64,000 bases of DNA, from NCBI GenBank assembly GCA_039930045.1, contig JBDSQB010000005.1, positions 1 to 64,000 on the forward strand, written 5' to 3'. Position 1 is the stretch's first letter. Each line of letters opens with the position of its first letter. The position numbers were made by a program, and so were the translations under genes. The notes below the pieces were generated by a model, which did no database searches, was not told where the DNA came from, and saw only the letters and a list, made by a program, of their open reading frames with translations. Shown here piece after piece: positions 26,101-35,456 of this stretch. This DNA comes from Chthoniobacterales bacterium (lineage in GTDB: Bacteria > Verrucomicrobiota > Verrucomicrobiia > Chthoniobacterales > DASVRZ01).

Positions 26101-29100
26101 TTCGACGCCGACCTCGCGGGCGACGTTCGTCACCTGATCGGCAAACGTCGCGAGCGTGTCGGTCATGTTATTGATCGTCTCTGCGAGCGCGGCGACTTCG
26201 CCCTTGGCCTGCACGGTGAGTTTCTGGCGCAGGTTTCCGTCGGCGACGGCTGTCACGACTTTCACAATACCGCGGACCTGATCCGTCAGGTTGGCCGCCA
26301 TGACGTTCACGGAATCGGTGAGATCTTTCCACGTTCCGGCGACACCCGAAACTTGGGCCTGACCGCCCAATTTTCCCTCAGTGCCGACTTCGCGGGCAAC
26401 GCGCGTGACCTCGGCGGCGAAGGCGTTGAGCTGATCGACCATCGTGTTGATGGTGTTTTTCAACTCCAAGATTTCTCCCTTCACGTCCACCGTGATCTTG
26501 CGGGACAAATCGCCTCGCGCCACGGCAGTCGTCACCTCGGCGATGTTGCGAACCTGGGCGGTCAAGTTGCCACCCATCGCGTTCACGGAGTCGGTCAAAT
26601 CCTTCCACGTTCCGGCGACACCGGGCACGACCGCCTGCACGCCGAGACGACCTTCGGTGCCGACTTCGCGGGCGACGCGGGTGACTTCCGACGCAAACGA
26701 GCGCAATTGCTCGACCATGGTGTTGATCGTTTCCTTGAGCTGCAAAATCTCGCCGCGCACGTCCACCGTGATCTTGCGGGAAAGGTCTCCGTTCGCCACG
26801 GCGATGGTCACCTCGGCGATGTTTCGCACCTGCGCCGTGAGGTTCGATGCCATGGAATTGACGTTGTCGGTCAAATCTTTCCATGTGCCTGCAACTCCGC
26901 CCACTTCGGCTTGGCCGCCCAGTTTTCCCTCGGTGCCGACCTCGCGGGCGACGCGGGTGACTTCCGACGCAAACGAACTCAACTGATCGACCATGGTGTT
27001 CATGGTTTCTTTGAGCTGCAAAATTTCCCCTTGGACTTCCACGGTAATCTTGCGGGACAAATCGCCGCGCGCAATCGCCGTCGCCACGTCGGAAATGTTG
27101 CGCACCTGGCCCGTCAAGTTAAAGGCCATGGAGTTGACGTTGTCGGTGAGATCTTTCCACGTGCCTGCAACTCCGGGCACTTGCGCCTGGCCGCCCAGTT
27201 TACCCTCGGTGCCGACTTCGCGGGCGACGCGGCTGACTTCCGCCGCGAACGAACGGAGCTGATCGACCATGGTGTTGATCGTTTCCTTGAGTTCGAGAAT
27301 TTCCCCGCGCACGTCCACGGTGATTTTTTTGGACAAATCGCCGCTCGCGACGGCAATCGTCACCTCGGCAATGTTGCGCACCTGGCCCGTGAGGTTCGAC
27401 GCCATGGAGTTGACGTTGTCGGTTAAATCTTTCCATGTGCCTGCAACTCCGCCCACCTCGGCTTGGCCGCCCAATTTTCCCTCAGTGCCGACTTCGCGGG
27501 CGACGCGGGAAACCTCGGACGCGAAGGCGTTGAGCTGATCGACCATCGTATTAATGGTGTCCTTGAGTTCCAAGATTTCGCCCTTCGCATCGACCGTGAT
27601 CTTGCGGGACAAATCGCCGCGCGCCACGGCGGTGGTGACGCCGGCGATGTTGCGAACCTGCGCGGTGAGGTTGTTCGCCATCGAGTTCACGTTGTCGGTG
27701 AGATCTTTCCAAGTCCCGGCGACGCCTTGCACCTCGGCCTGGCCGCCGAGCTTGCCCTCAGTGCCGACCTCGCGGGCGACGCGCGTGACCTCGGATGCGA
27801 AGCCGTTGAGCTGATCGACCATGGTGTTCATGGTTTCCTTGAGCTGCAAAATTTCGCCCTTCACATCGACCGTGATCTTGGACGACAAATCGCCTTTCGC
27901 GATGGCGGTTGCCACGTCGGCGATGTTGCGGACCTGCGCTGTCAAGTTGGATGCCATGGAGTTGACGTTGTCGGTCAAATCCTTCCACGTTCCACCGACG
28001 CCCCGAACCTGCGCCTGGCCACCGAGCTTCCCTTCGGTGCCGACTTCACGAGCCACACGCGTCACTTCGGAGGCGAAGCCGTTGAGCTGATCGACCATCG
28101 TGTTGATGGTGTTTTTCAGTTCCAAAATCTCGCCCTTCACGTCCACCGTGATCTTTTTGGACAAATCTCCATTCGCCACCGCCGTCGCCACGTCCGCAAT
28201 GTTACGAACCTGAGCCGTGAGGTTCGACGCCATGGAATTCACGTTGTCCGTTAAATCCTTCCAGGTTCCCGCCACGCCGCCAACCTCGGCCTGACCGCCC
28301 AACTCGCCTTCCGTTCCGACTTCGCGAGCCACGCGGCTGACCTCAGAAGCAAAGGCGTTGAGTCGATCAACCATCGTATTGATGGTGTTTTTCAGCTCCA
28401 AAATCTCACCTTTAACGTCCACCGTGATCTTGCGGGACAAATCTCCCTTCGCGATAGCCGTCGCCACGTCGGCGATGTTTCGCACCTGCGCCGTGAGGTT
28501 GTTCGCCATGAAGTTCACGTTGTCGGTGAGATCTTTCCAAGTCCCGGCCACGCCACGGACTTGTGCCTGACCGCCCAATTTTCCCTCGGTGCCGACTTCG
28601 CGGGCGACGCGCGTGACCTCGGCCGCGAAGCCATTGAGCTGATCGACCATGGTGTTCATGGTGTTTTTCAGCTCCAAAATCTCACCTTTGACTTCCACCG
28701 TAATCTTCGATGACAAATCGCCTTTCGCGATGGCTGTCGCGACGTCGGCGATGTTGCGGACCTGTCCGGTTAAATTGGACGCCATCGAGTTCACGTTGTC
28801 CGTGAGATCCTTCCACGTTCCGCCGACTCCGGGCACGATCGCCTGGCCGCCGAGCTTGCCCTCTGTCCCGACTTCACGGGCGACGCGCGTGACTTCGGAC
28901 GCGAACGCATTCAGCTGATCGACCATCGTATTGATGGTGTCCTTCAAATTCAAAATCTCGCCCTTCACGTCCACCGTGATCTTGCGGGACAAATCGCCGC
29001 GCGCCACGGCAGTCGTCACGTCGGCGATGTTGCGAACCTGACCAGTCAAGTTCGACGCCATGGAATTCACCGAATCCGTCAAATCTTTCCACGTTCCCGC

Positions 29101-30321
29101 GACGCCCGACACAGCGGCCTGACCGCCCAATTTTCCCTCAGTGCCGACCTCGCGGGCGACGCGCGTGACCTCGGACGAAAACGCGTTGAGCTGATCGACC
29201 ATCGTGTTGATCGTTTCTTTCAACTCCAGGATTTCGCCCTTCACATCCACCGTGATTTTGCGGGACAAATCGCCGCGCGCCACAGCCGTCGTCACGGCGG
29301 CAATGTTGCGCACCTGCGCCGTCAGGTTCGACGCCATCGCGTTCACGGAATCGGTCAAATCCTTCCACGTTCCTGCGACGCCAGGCACGACGGCCTGACC
29401 GCCCAGTCGGCCTTCCGTTCCCACTTCGCGGGCGACGCGCGTGACTTCCGACGCGAACGAACGCAACTGCTCGACCATCGTGTTGATGGCTTCTTTCAAC
29501 TGCAAAATTTCTCCGCGTACATCGACGGTGATCTTTTTGGAAAGATCCCCGTTCGCCACGGCCAGCGTCACATCGACGATGTTGCGGACCTGTGCCGTGA
29601 GGTTGCCGGCCATCTGGTTGACCGACTCCGTGAGGTCCTTCCAGACGCCGGACGCTCCCTTCACCTGCGCCTGACCGCCGAGCTTACCCTCGGTGCCGAC
29701 TTCGCGGGCGACGCGGGTCACTTCCGAGGTGAAAACGGAGAGCTGGTCGATCATTCGGTTCACCAACCGGGCCGAATGCAAAAACTCGCCTTCCAGTGCG
29801 CGGCCATCTGCCTCCAGCGCCATCGCCTGGCCGAGATCTCCCTTCGCCACAGCGCCGATTGCGCGGGTTACATCCGTCGTCGGACGCACCAGATCTTCCA
29901 TCAACCCATTCAGCGCATCGACTTCCACCGCCCACTCGCCGACGAGGCCCGATACACGCATGCGCTGGTTCAGTTTGCCCTCTTTGCCGACGACCCGGGC
30001 CACTCGGGCGGTCTCGCTCACGCGGCGCTCGTTAATGCTCAGAATGTCGTTGAAAGTATCCGCAATCTTGCCGTGCACACCCGTCCAGCCGGAGGGAAGT
30101 TTCTTGGAAAAATTTCCCGCGCGAAACGCCAGCATCGCCTCCAGAATCTCCAACGCCAGATCCGAGTCGCTCGGCTGCGCGATCCCAGTTTGAGTGTTAT
30201 CCAACTCGGCTCCGTTCAGCAGTGCGGCGTCGCCATACAGCGTTTCGCCGAGTGGCGCGGGGTCCGCAGGAGTTTCGAGGATGATTTCAGGTCGCGCTTT
30301 GGGGGTTTTGGTGGCTTTCAT
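23125..30321 (-). CDS. Giant poly-HAMP hybrid histidine kinase with three receivers
   Basis: A 2398-residue soluble kinase with no membrane segment. After a ~95-residue N-terminus come about 15 repeats of ~92 residues (~95-1485). Fourteen carry the core REVGxEG-[KRE]-LG, then GTWKDLT and GDLxxKIxV; the first is diverged. Each repeat is a HAMP-type signalling unit, as in group III kinases such as fungal Nik1/Os-1, but the number here is far higher than the five to six usual there. Next are a GAF domain (~1507-1645), a coiled coil (~1647-1717), HisKA ([12 protein letters not shown]), HATPase_c ([20 protein letters not shown]), and three receivers at ~2010, ~2133 and ~2280. The ATG at 30321 is preferred over TTG 30342. 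The group III relation suggests osmotic or envelope sensing, but that is inference. Confidence 0.93.
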   Translation of the reverse strand: MKATKTPKARPEIILETPADPAPLGETLYGDAALLNGAELDNTQTGIAQPSDSDLALEILEAMLAFRAGNFSKKLPSGWTGVHGKIADTFNDILSINERRVSETARVARVVGKEGKLNQRMRVSGLVGEWAVEVDALNGLMEDLVRPTTDVTRAIGAVAKGDLGQAMALEADGRALEGEFLHSARLVNRMIDQLSVFTSEVTRVAREVGTEGKLGGQAQVKGASGVWKDLTESVNQMAGNLTAQVRNIVDVTLAVANGDLSKKITVDVRGEILQLKEAINTMVEQLRSFASEVTRVAREVGTEGRLGGQAVVPGVAGTWKDLTDSVNAMASNLTAQVRNIAAVTTAVARGDLSRKITVDVKGEILELKETINTMVDQLNAFSSEVTRVAREVGTEGKLGGQAAVSGVAGTWKDLTDSVNSMASNLTGQVRNIADVTTAVARGDLSRKITVDVKGEILNLKDTINTMVDQLNAFASEVTRVAREVGTEGKLGGQAIVPGVGGTWKDLTDNVNSMASNLTGQVRNIADVATAIAKGDLSSKITVEVKGEILELKNTMNTMVDQLNGFAAEVTRVAREVGTEGKLGGQAQVRGVAGTWKDLTDNVNFMANNLTAQVRNIADVATAIAKGDLSRKITVDVKGEILELKNTINTMVDRLNAFASEVSRVAREVGTEGELGGQAEVGGVAGTWKDLTDNVNSMASNLTAQVRNIADVATAVANGDLSKKITVDVKGEILELKNTINTMVDQLNGFASEVTRVAREVGTEGKLGGQAQVRGVGGTWKDLTDNVNSMASNLTAQVRNIADVATAIAKGDLSSKITVDVKGEILQLKETMNTMVDQLNGFASEVTRVAREVGTEGKLGGQAEVQGVAGTWKDLTDNVNSMANNLTAQVRNIAGVTTAVARGDLSRKITVDAKGEILELKDTINTMVDQLNAFASEVSRVAREVGTEGKLGGQAEVGGVAGTWKDLTDNVNSMASNLTGQVRNIAEVTIAVASGDLSKKITVDVRGEILELKETINTMVDQLRSFAAEVSRVAREVGTEGKLGGQAQVPGVAGTWKDLTDNVNSMAFNLTGQVRNISDVATAIARGDLSRKITVEVQGEILQLKETMNTMVDQLSSFASEVTRVAREVGTEGKLGGQAEVGGVAGTWKDLTDNVNSMASNLTAQVRNIAEVTIAVANGDLSRKITVDVRGEILQLKETINTMVEQLRSFASEVTRVAREVGTEGRLGVQAVVPGVAGTWKDLTDSVNAMGGNLTAQVRNIAEVTTAVARGDLSRKITVDVKGEILELKNTINTMVDQLNAFAAEVTRVAREVGTEGKLGGQAQVSGVAGTWKDLTDSVNVMAANLTDQVRGIVKVVTAVADGNLRQKLTVQAKGEVAALAETINNMTDTLATFADQVTNVAREVGVEGRLGGQANVPGAAGTWKDLTGNVNLLAANLTTQVRAIAEVATAVTKGDLTRSIQVETRGEVAELKDNINTMINNLRETTESNQEQDWLKTNVAKFTRMLQGQRDLFTVGQMLLSEVAPLVSAHQGAMYQTSAEGEGGLHLLAGFATPKNQVTHLMMGEGLVGQCALERQRILISNVPLNYTPVQSSLGQAIPVNIVVLPVLFEGETKAVIELASLQIFTDAHLNFLEQLTQSIGVVLNTIEATMRTEGLLQQSQQLTAELQSGQKELQQTNEELEQKAQQLAEQNVEVERKNKEIEQARRALEDKAAELALTSKYKSEFLANMSHELRTPLNSILILGQQLSENNSGNLNDKQVDFARNIHSAGSDLLNLINDILDLSKIESGTVSVEAEEITFSALKDSVERNFRHIADNKNLPFQVEFDPTLPRHFTTDWKRLQQIIKNLLSNAFKFTSHGRVGIKVAPVAEGWSTDHPVLKRTPNVISLAITDTGIGIAPEKQRLIFEAFQQADAGTSRKYGGTGLGLAISRELAALLGGEIRLTSTAGEGSTFTLYLPLHFTGPTTQAVTPSLQQSVDGNTSTITLSALPVPREDQIVDDRDMVIDGDTTLLIVEDDPHYARVLLGLAREKGFKGIVATRGQQALTLARQYQPTAITLDIFLPDMLGWTVLNNLKLDSMTRHIPVQIISLDEERQHGLSRGAFSYMVKPATTDDLDMAFDRIKTFSAPRTKRLLVVEDNDLERQSIVELLGHDDIEITTVSTGGEAMAALLDMPIDCAVLDLRLPDMSGFELLDRIQEEPSLREVPIVVFTGKDLSPNEEKHLKTMAKSVVLKDVQSPERLLDETALFLHRIISDLPESKQKMINQLHQSNEVLHSRKVLIVDDDARNIFALSIVLENQEMEILSATNGRQAIEIIESTPDLSIVLMDIMMPEMDGYQTMKEIRNNATFRTLPILALTAKAMKGDREKCLEAGASDYIAKPVNTDQLLSLLRVWLHR
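25870..30040 (-). repeat. 276-bp coding tandem repeat (poly-HAMP array)
   Basis: The DNA for the HAMP units repeats every ~276 bp, about 15 times. The recurrent block TTCGCGGGCGACGCG appears near 29700, 29425, 29150 and so on down to 26390. Copies differ mainly at third codon positions, so protein sequence is being conserved. Units 1-3 and 11-13 share special variants (RLG, AVVPG, then VSGVAG), which indicates internal block duplication of about ten units. Confidence 0.88.
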
Positions 30322-30548
30322 GGAATCAGAGGCAATCGGCAAATTACATTCGACGGTAAGGAAAACGCACGGCCTGGTGTCATTCGCTTAATTTATCGGG
30401 ATATTATCTGACGAAGTTATCGGGTCAAGGCACTCACCCGGTCTTAAAATTTTCTACATCCACAAGCCCGTATCCGAGCGATAACGGCCTGCAACGCAGC
30501 GGACTTTGCGTGCCCTGCAAATTACACCCTTTATTTCTTGCCAACCAC

Positions 30549-30944
30549 GTGACCGACGAAGGATTACCCGCTCCAGTAAGGCAGTTGATCGAGCGGCATC
30601 TCACTTCCATCGAGCAGATGGAGATTTTGCTCTTGCTTGCGAAAAATCCAGAAGTCAGCTTCACCGTGCAAAGCGTCTATGATGTGATCTTGAGCACGAA
30701 ACTTTCCGTCGCCGCGTGGCTGGAGTATTTTGTGCAGGAACAAATCGTCCAGCGCACCGATGAAACTCCCGCCCGTTATCAATTTGCACCGAATCGAATG
30801 GAACTCCGCCCAGCCATCGAGGCGCTCGTCGAATCCTATCAAGCCCGGCCCGTGCGCGTGATCGAGGCCATCTATCAACGTTGCTCCACGGAGGGCGATC
30901 CGGCGCGCATGTTTGCCGCAGCTTTTCGCCTGAGGAAATCGTAA
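30549..30944 (+). CDS. Hypothetical protein, winged-helix-like
   Basis: About 131 residues from GTG 30549 (MTDEGLPAPVRQ); an earlier in-frame GTG at 30510 would add 13 residues. The pattern of helices and a short beta hairpin (SIEQMEILLLLAKNP, then SVAAWLEYFVQEQIVQRTDE, then ARYQFAP) resembles a small winged helix. There are no metal or catalytic motifs. The gene is divergent from the poly-HAMP kinase, with ~227 bp between starts, and precedes two tiny membrane proteins with which it is nearly contiguous (1 bp). A regulatory role near the kinase is plausible but not shown. Confidence 0.7.
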   Translation: MTDEGLPAPVRQLIERHLTSIEQMEILLLLAKNPEVSFTVQSVYDVILSTKLSVAAWLEYFVQEQIVQRTDETPARYQFAPNRMELRPAIEALVESYQARPVRVIEAIYQRCSTEGDPARMFAAAFRLRKS

Positions 30945-30945
30945 T

Positions 30946-31203
30946 ATGGGACCCGCCGTTTACATTCTCAGCACCTTGAGTTGCATCCTGATCTCCGCGC
31001 TTCTCCTGCGAGGCTACCTGGCCTCGCGACGTCGTTTGCTCTTCTGGAGCATGCTCTGCTTTGGCATCCTCGCCATCGCCAACTGCCTGCTCGTGCTCGA
31101 TTTTCTGATTTTTCCCAACGTGGATCTGGGCTCGTACCGGAGTGTGGTTACTCTGGTCGCGCTCGTCGTCCTGCTTTACGGGCTGGTCTTTGAATCCGAA
31201 TAA
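30946..31203 (+). CDS. Small membrane protein (DUF5985-like)
   Basis: This 85-residue protein has three hydrophobic segments: ~4-24, ~33-55 and ~62-82. A basic stretch (YLASRRRLLFW) lies between the first two. It resembles the small three-helix DUF5985 family, judged by pattern only. It starts 1 bp after the winged-helix-like gene and is followed 5 bp later by a similar protein, so the three look like one operon. Function unknown. Confidence 0.75.
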   Translation: MGPAVYILSTLSCILISALLLRGYLASRRRLLFWSMLCFGILAIANCLLVLDFLIFPNVDLGSYRSVVTLVALVVLLYGLVFESE

Positions 31204-31208
31204 AACCG

Positions 31209-31505
31209 ATGACGCTCCACTCCTTTCTCGCGCTCCAGGTGACGACCGTTACGCCGGACTTTCTGTCGGGTGCCATCGCGATGGCCTGCCTGGTGGTGGC
31301 GGCGTTTTTTCTGCGCTTCTGGCAGAAGACGCGCGACCGGCTGTTTCTTTTTTTCAGCATGGCGTTTCTGCTGCTCATGCTGGAGCGGATTTTGCGGTCG
31401 TTTTGCCAGATGGGAAACGAACTCGCGCCCTTCGTTTACTCGGTGCGCCTGGTGGCGTTTCTCCTGCTCATCATCGCGATCATCGATAAGAACCGCCGCG
31501 CCTGA
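31209..31505 (+). CDS. Small membrane protein (second DUF5985-like)
   Basis: This 98-residue protein has three hydrophobic helices (~18-38, ~45-63, ~73-92). Its layout is like that of its upstream neighbour: first helix, a basic WQKTRDRLF link, second helix, and an RLVAFLLLIIAIIDKNRR ending. The two may be diverged tandem copies forming a heteromer. No functional motif is visible. Confidence 0.75.
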   Translation: MTLHSFLALQVTTVTPDFLSGAIAMACLVVAAFFLRFWQKTRDRLFLFFSMAFLLLMLERILRSFCQMGNELAPFVYSVRLVAFLLLIIAIIDKNRRA

Positions 31506-31564
31506 GAGGTCGTTTTTTCACATCCGCCCTTGTCTTTTTCGGGGCGGGCCGCGATGGGGAAACG

Positions 31565-33583
31565 ATGCACGCCACCTTGTTGCAAGATCTGGCCGTGGTC
31601 ATGGTCGTTGCGGCTTTTGTCACCGTCCTTTTCCGCCGCCTGAAGCAGCCCGTTGTCCTCGGTTACATTCTAGCCGGGCTCATCGTCGGACCGCACACGC
31701 CTCCGTTTCCACTCATTCAGGATCGGGCCACCATTGAGACGCTCTCCGAGCTGGGCGTGGTCTTTCTGATGTTCGCCCTCGGGCTGGAGTTCAGTCTGCG
31801 TAAACTCAAGAAAGTCGGCATGACCGCCCTCATTGCGGCCTCGCTGGAAATCCTCGTGATGGTTCTCGCCGGCTACGAACTCGGCCGGTTCTTCGGCTGG
31901 AGCCTGATGAACAGCGTCTTCCTGGGCGCGATTCTCTCCATTTCCTCGACCACGATCATCATCAAGGCCCTCGAGGAACTCGGCAAAACTCGTGAGCATT
32001 TTGCGCAGCTCATCCTCGGCATTCTCATCGTCGAGGACATCCTCGCCATCGTCATGATCGCGCTCCTTTCCGGCTTTGCGACGACCGGCTCGCTGGCTCC
32101 GGGCGACATCGCGATCACGATGCTGCGGCTGAGCGCGTTTCTGGGAACGCTCCTCGTCCTCGGGTTGATCATCGTCCCGCGATTGCTCGATTATGTCGCG
32201 CGTTTCAAGAGCAACGAAATGCTTCTCATCACCGTGCTCGGCCTCTGTTTTGGCGTCTCGCTGATTGCAGTCAAACTCGGCTACAGCGTCGCGCTCGGGG
32301 CGTTCTTGATCGGCGCGATCATCGCCGAGGCGCGGCAAATCGTCCGCATCGAGAACCTCATGCACCCGATCCGCGACATGTTTAGCGCGGTCTTTTTCGT
32401 TTCCATCGGACTCCTCATCGACCCTGCGCTGCTGGTGAAATACATCGTGCCGATCCTCGTCATTTCCGTCGTCGTGATTGTGGGAAAAGTGCTCGCCTGC
32501 TCCTTCGGCAGCTTCATCGCGGGCAACGACCGACGCTCCTCCCTCCAGGTCGGCATGGGACTCGCCCAGATCGGGGAGTTTTCCTTCATCATCGCCACGC
32601 TCGGGCTCACGCTCCGGGTCACGAGCGATTTTCTTTACCCGATCGCCGTCGCCGTCTCCGTGCTCACCACGCTGGCCACGCCGTATCTCGTAAAAAGCTC
32701 CGACGCCGTCGCGCAACTCATGGAGCGCATTCTGCCTCGGCCCTTGCTCGATTCCCTCGATACTTACACGCGCTGGGTCGGCCAGCGCAGCGGTGGAACG
32801 GACTCGCCCGCCGTTCGCCTTCTGCGCCGCTGGGCCTGGCAGATCGGGATCAATCTCCTGCTCGTCACCGCCATCTTTCTCGGAGCCGTTTACCTGCGGC
32901 CCAAGGTGTTTGTGCGCTGGCCTGACGTGCCCGGCGGCATCGAGGGATTGAAAGCCTTTCTCTGGCTCGGCGCCATGCTGCTCGCGCTCCCGCTTTTCAT
33001 CGCCGTCATTCGTAAACTCCAGGCCGCGGCCATGCTCATCAGCGAGATCACCGTCCATCGCGATGCCGCCGGGGAACGCACCGAGGCGTTGCGCGCGATC
33101 ATCGTGAGCGTTGTAATGATCGCCGGCAGCCTCGCTTTGATCCTGATCGTGCTCCTTCTCAGCTCGACGATTTTACCCTCTTGGAAAATGCTGATCGCGC
33201 TCGGCCTGCTGCTCGTCGCCGCCTTCATTCTCCTGCGCCGCCCGTTCATCCGCCTCTACGCCGGTGCGCAATTTGCCCTTCAGACCACCCTTTCCCAACC
33301 CGAAGTCGCGCGTCAGGCCGCCCCGCTGCCGCCACTCCTCAGCGAGGCCAGCCTGCGCACCGTTTCCATTCCCACGGGCTCGCCAGCCATCGGGAAACTG
33401 ATTGCCGAACTCCAGATTCGCAGTCAGACCGGGGCGAGCATCGTCGGCATCGAACGCGAAAATGGCAGCGTGCTCAACCCCGGTCCCGACGAGGAATTGC
33501 ACCCCGGCGACCGCCTCATTTTTCTCGGTCATCCGCACCAGCTCGCCGCCGCCGAGGGGCTCATCGCGCCAATTGCGATCTAA
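31565..33583 (+). CDS. Kef-type monovalent cation:proton antiporter with TrkA-C domain
   Basis: This 672-residue inner-membrane CPA2 antiporter exchanges K+ or Na+ for H+. The N-terminal ~390 residues hold about 12 hydrophobic helices, including GYILAGLIVGPHTPPF, LGVVFLMFALGLEFSL, ISSTTIIIKAL and ALGAFLIGAIIAEA, all typical of KefB-like exchangers. A second hydrophobic block with 4 helices lies at ~430-560. The C-terminal ~80 residues form a TrkA-C regulatory domain (GSVLNPGPDEELHPGDRLIF). There is no full TrkA-N NAD-binding domain. Confidence 0.92.
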   Translation: MHATLLQDLAVVMVVAAFVTVLFRRLKQPVVLGYILAGLIVGPHTPPFPLIQDRATIETLSELGVVFLMFALGLEFSLRKLKKVGMTALIAASLEILVMVLAGYELGRFFGWSLMNSVFLGAILSISSTTIIIKALEELGKTREHFAQLILGILIVEDILAIVMIALLSGFATTGSLAPGDIAITMLRLSAFLGTLLVLGLIIVPRLLDYVARFKSNEMLLITVLGLCFGVSLIAVKLGYSVALGAFLIGAIIAEARQIVRIENLMHPIRDMFSAVFFVSIGLLIDPALLVKYIVPILVISVVVIVGKVLACSFGSFIAGNDRRSSLQVGMGLAQIGEFSFIIATLGLTLRVTSDFLYPIAVAVSVLTTLATPYLVKSSDAVAQLMERILPRPLLDSLDTYTRWVGQRSGGTDSPAVRLLRRWAWQIGINLLLVTAIFLGAVYLRPKVFVRWPDVPGGIEGLKAFLWLGAMLLALPLFIAVIRKLQAAAMLISEITVHRDAAGERTEALRAIIVSVVMIAGSLALILIVLLLSSTILPSWKMLIALGLLLVAAFILLRRPFIRLYAGAQFALQTTLSQPEVARQAAPLPPLLSEASLRTVSIPTGSPAIGKLIAELQIRSQTGASIVGIERENGSVLNPGPDEELHPGDRLIFLGHPHQLAAAEGLIAPIAI

Positions 33584-33641
33584 CTCAATTTTTTTCATTC
33601 CCCGGCACGCCCGAAATGCGCGCCGCGTTCGATGAAAAAGT

Positions 33642-33935
33642 ATGAGCGACGATCCCAAGGGCGACATCCCCACGCGCACCGAAAAAGAAAACATGGACGA
33701 GCCGCAGGAGGAATTTATCTCGTCCGAGCCGCCGTCCGCCACGCATCCCAATCCGGAGAAAGATCCCGACGATTGGACCACGGGCGACGAGCCGATGACC
33801 GGACCCCAAATGTCCTATCTGAAAACCCTTTCCCAGGAAGCGGGGGAGGAGTTTGACGAGACTCTCACCAAAGCCAACGCCTCCAAACGGATCGAGGAGC
33901 TTCAGCACAAAACCGGTCGCGGCCAGAAGGAATGA
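33642..33935 (+). CDS. DUF3072-domain protein
   Basis: The 97-residue acidic protein has a disordered N-terminus (~1-50, rich in D, E, P) and a C-terminal DUF3072 block: MTGPQMSYLKTLSQEAGE followed by DETLTKANASKRIEELQ. The fold is a short helical hairpin of unknown function. It stands between the antiporter and a DUF2934 protein, all on the same strand, with gaps of 58 and 31 bp. Confidence 0.85.
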   Translation: MSDDPKGDIPTRTEKENMDEPQEEFISSEPPSATHPNPEKDPDDWTTGDEPMTGPQMSYLKTLSQEAGEEFDETLTKANASKRIEELQHKTGRGQKE

Positions 33936-33966
33936 TTTCTCTAATAACCACCTAACTCGACTCATT

Positions 33967-34296
33967 ATGAACTCCCCCAAATCTAAAAAATCCAGTTCAC
34001 CCTCCGAAATCGCTGGCTCCATCGGCAGCGCCGTCGGTGGAATCGTTGGCGCTGCAGCCGGAACCATCGCCAGCGGCGTCGCCCAGATCGCCAGCCAGGT
34101 GATGCCCAAAGGCGGTCTCGCCGAAAACGTGCCCAGCGAAGTCGCCGTCAGCGCCTCCGTCACGATGCCTCCGACAGACGAGGAAATCGGCCGCCGCGCC
34201 TACGAAATTTATCTTTCGGAAGGCTGCCCCGAAGGCCGTTCGCACGAGCATTGGCTGCAGGCCGAGCGCGAGTTGAGCCAGGCTTCCGGCTCATAA
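33967..34296 (+). CDS. DUF2934-domain protein
   Basis: This 109-residue protein starts with a Ser/Lys-rich segment, then a Gly/Ala-rich hydrophobic stretch (~17-42, glycine-zipper-like). A DUF2934 motif is at the C-terminus: EEIGRRAYEIYLSEGCPEGR followed by HEHWLQAERE. The function of DUF2934 is unknown; members are common in soil bacteria. The in-frame ATG at 33967 is the natural start. Confidence 0.85.
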   Translation: MNSPKSKKSSSPSEIAGSIGSAVGGIVGAAAGTIASGVAQIASQVMPKGGLAENVPSEVAVSASVTMPPTDEEIGRRAYEIYLSEGCPEGRSHEHWLQAERELSQASGS

Positions 34297-34318
34297 ATTT
34301 CTCGATCCGGCCGATCCT

Positions 34319-35455
34319 TTGCGGCAGCTTGGGCGGACTTTGAATCCGCTCTCGTTCATTCTCGCCGTCCTCTTTTTCGGGTTCCTCACGAGCGAGGCAC
34401 AAACGCTCAAGCTCCTCGGACGCGCCGTTTTGCCGCACAAAATGCCCGTCGGCAAAACCCTCCTCGGCGGCCTCTCCGGCATTTCCTACGATCCGACTTC
34501 CAAAGCACTCTGGGCCGTCTCCGACGATTCCTCCTACGCCGGCGGTGCTCCCCGGATTTACCAGATTTCACTCCAACTCGGCGACACCTTGCAGCCGCAA
34601 ATCGTGCGCGCGCTCATCCTGCTCGATGAAACCGGCCAGCCGTTCTCCGTCGCCGATTGCGAGGGCATCGCCTGCACCGGGCGCGACTCCGTCTGGGTGA
34701 GCAGCGAAGGCCGGGCCGGGGCCAAAGGTGCGCCGCCTTGGATCAAGCTTTTCTCGCTGAAAACCGGACGCGTCATCCGCACGCTGCCGCTCCCTGCGGT
34801 CTATCTGCCCACCGATGAAACGGGAAAGTCCGTGCCCGTCGGCAGCTCCGCGCAAACCCGTGGCATTCTCTCCAATCGCGCCATGGAATCCTGCTCGCTC
34901 TCGCCGGATCATCTCACCCTTTACACGGCCAACGAAAGCTCGCTTCTCCAGGAAAAAGCTCCCGGCGAAAACAGCGAGGGCGGCGCCAGTGTTTTCAATC
35001 CGACTCAGGTTCGTATCAGCGCCCTCGACGCCAAGACCGGACGCTGTCTTGCGCAGAAACTTTACATCTCCGACATGGGCTGTTTCTTCGGCTCCATCTC
35101 CGATGTTAGTCCGCTCGACAAGCAGGGAAATTTGCTGGTGTTAGAACGCCGCATCATCCGCACCACCCTCGGCACCGGCTGCACTGGAATCCGTCTTTAT
35201 CGCGTGAATCTCGCTGAGGAATCCGCAGCCGATCTGCGCGACATTCCCAATGTTAGAACCCAGCCCGCCACCAGCCTCACCAAGACGCTCGTCTATGATT
35301 CGCGTAAGGAAGGCATCGACGACTTGGACAACATCGAGGGCGTCGCTCTGATGCCACTCCCAGGCGGACGCACCGGAGTCGTGATGGTCAGCGACGACAA
35401 CTTCGGAGACGATCAGCAAACCCAGATTCTTCTCTACGAACTAACATTCCACTAA
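34319..35455 (+). CDS. Secreted phytase-like esterase domain protein
   Basis: This 378-residue protein has a signal peptide (LSFILAVLFFGFLTSEAQ) and a beta-propeller domain of the 'esterase-like activity of phytase' family. It begins LLGGLSGISYDPTSKALWAVSDD and includes ADCEGIACTGRDSVWVSSEG and DDLDNIEGVALMPL. These Asp/Glu-rich repeats likely bind calcium. It would act in the periplasm or outside the cell. The start is uncertain: TTG 34319 or TTG 34340, both before the signal peptide. It ends 1 bp before hemL. Confidence 0.82.
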   Translation: MRQLGRTLNPLSFILAVLFFGFLTSEAQTLKLLGRAVLPHKMPVGKTLLGGLSGISYDPTSKALWAVSDDSSYAGGAPRIYQISLQLGDTLQPQIVRALILLDETGQPFSVADCEGIACTGRDSVWVSSEGRAGAKGAPPWIKLFSLKTGRVIRTLPLPAVYLPTDETGKSVPVGSSAQTRGILSNRAMESCSLSPDHLTLYTANESSLLQEKAPGENSEGGASVFNPTQVRISALDAKTGRCLAQKLYISDMGCFFGSISDVSPLDKQGNLLVLERRIIRTTLGTGCTGIRLYRVNLAEESAADLRDIPNVRTQPATSLTKTLVYDSRKEGIDDLDNIEGVALMPLPGGRTGVVMVSDDNFGDDQQTQILLYELTFH

Positions 35456-35456
35456 C

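Noticed and set aside
25018-27426. 802-codon open frame opposite the poly-HAMP gene
   Set aside because: It is the complement of the 276-bp repeats and inherits their periodicity. No family resemblance is seen.
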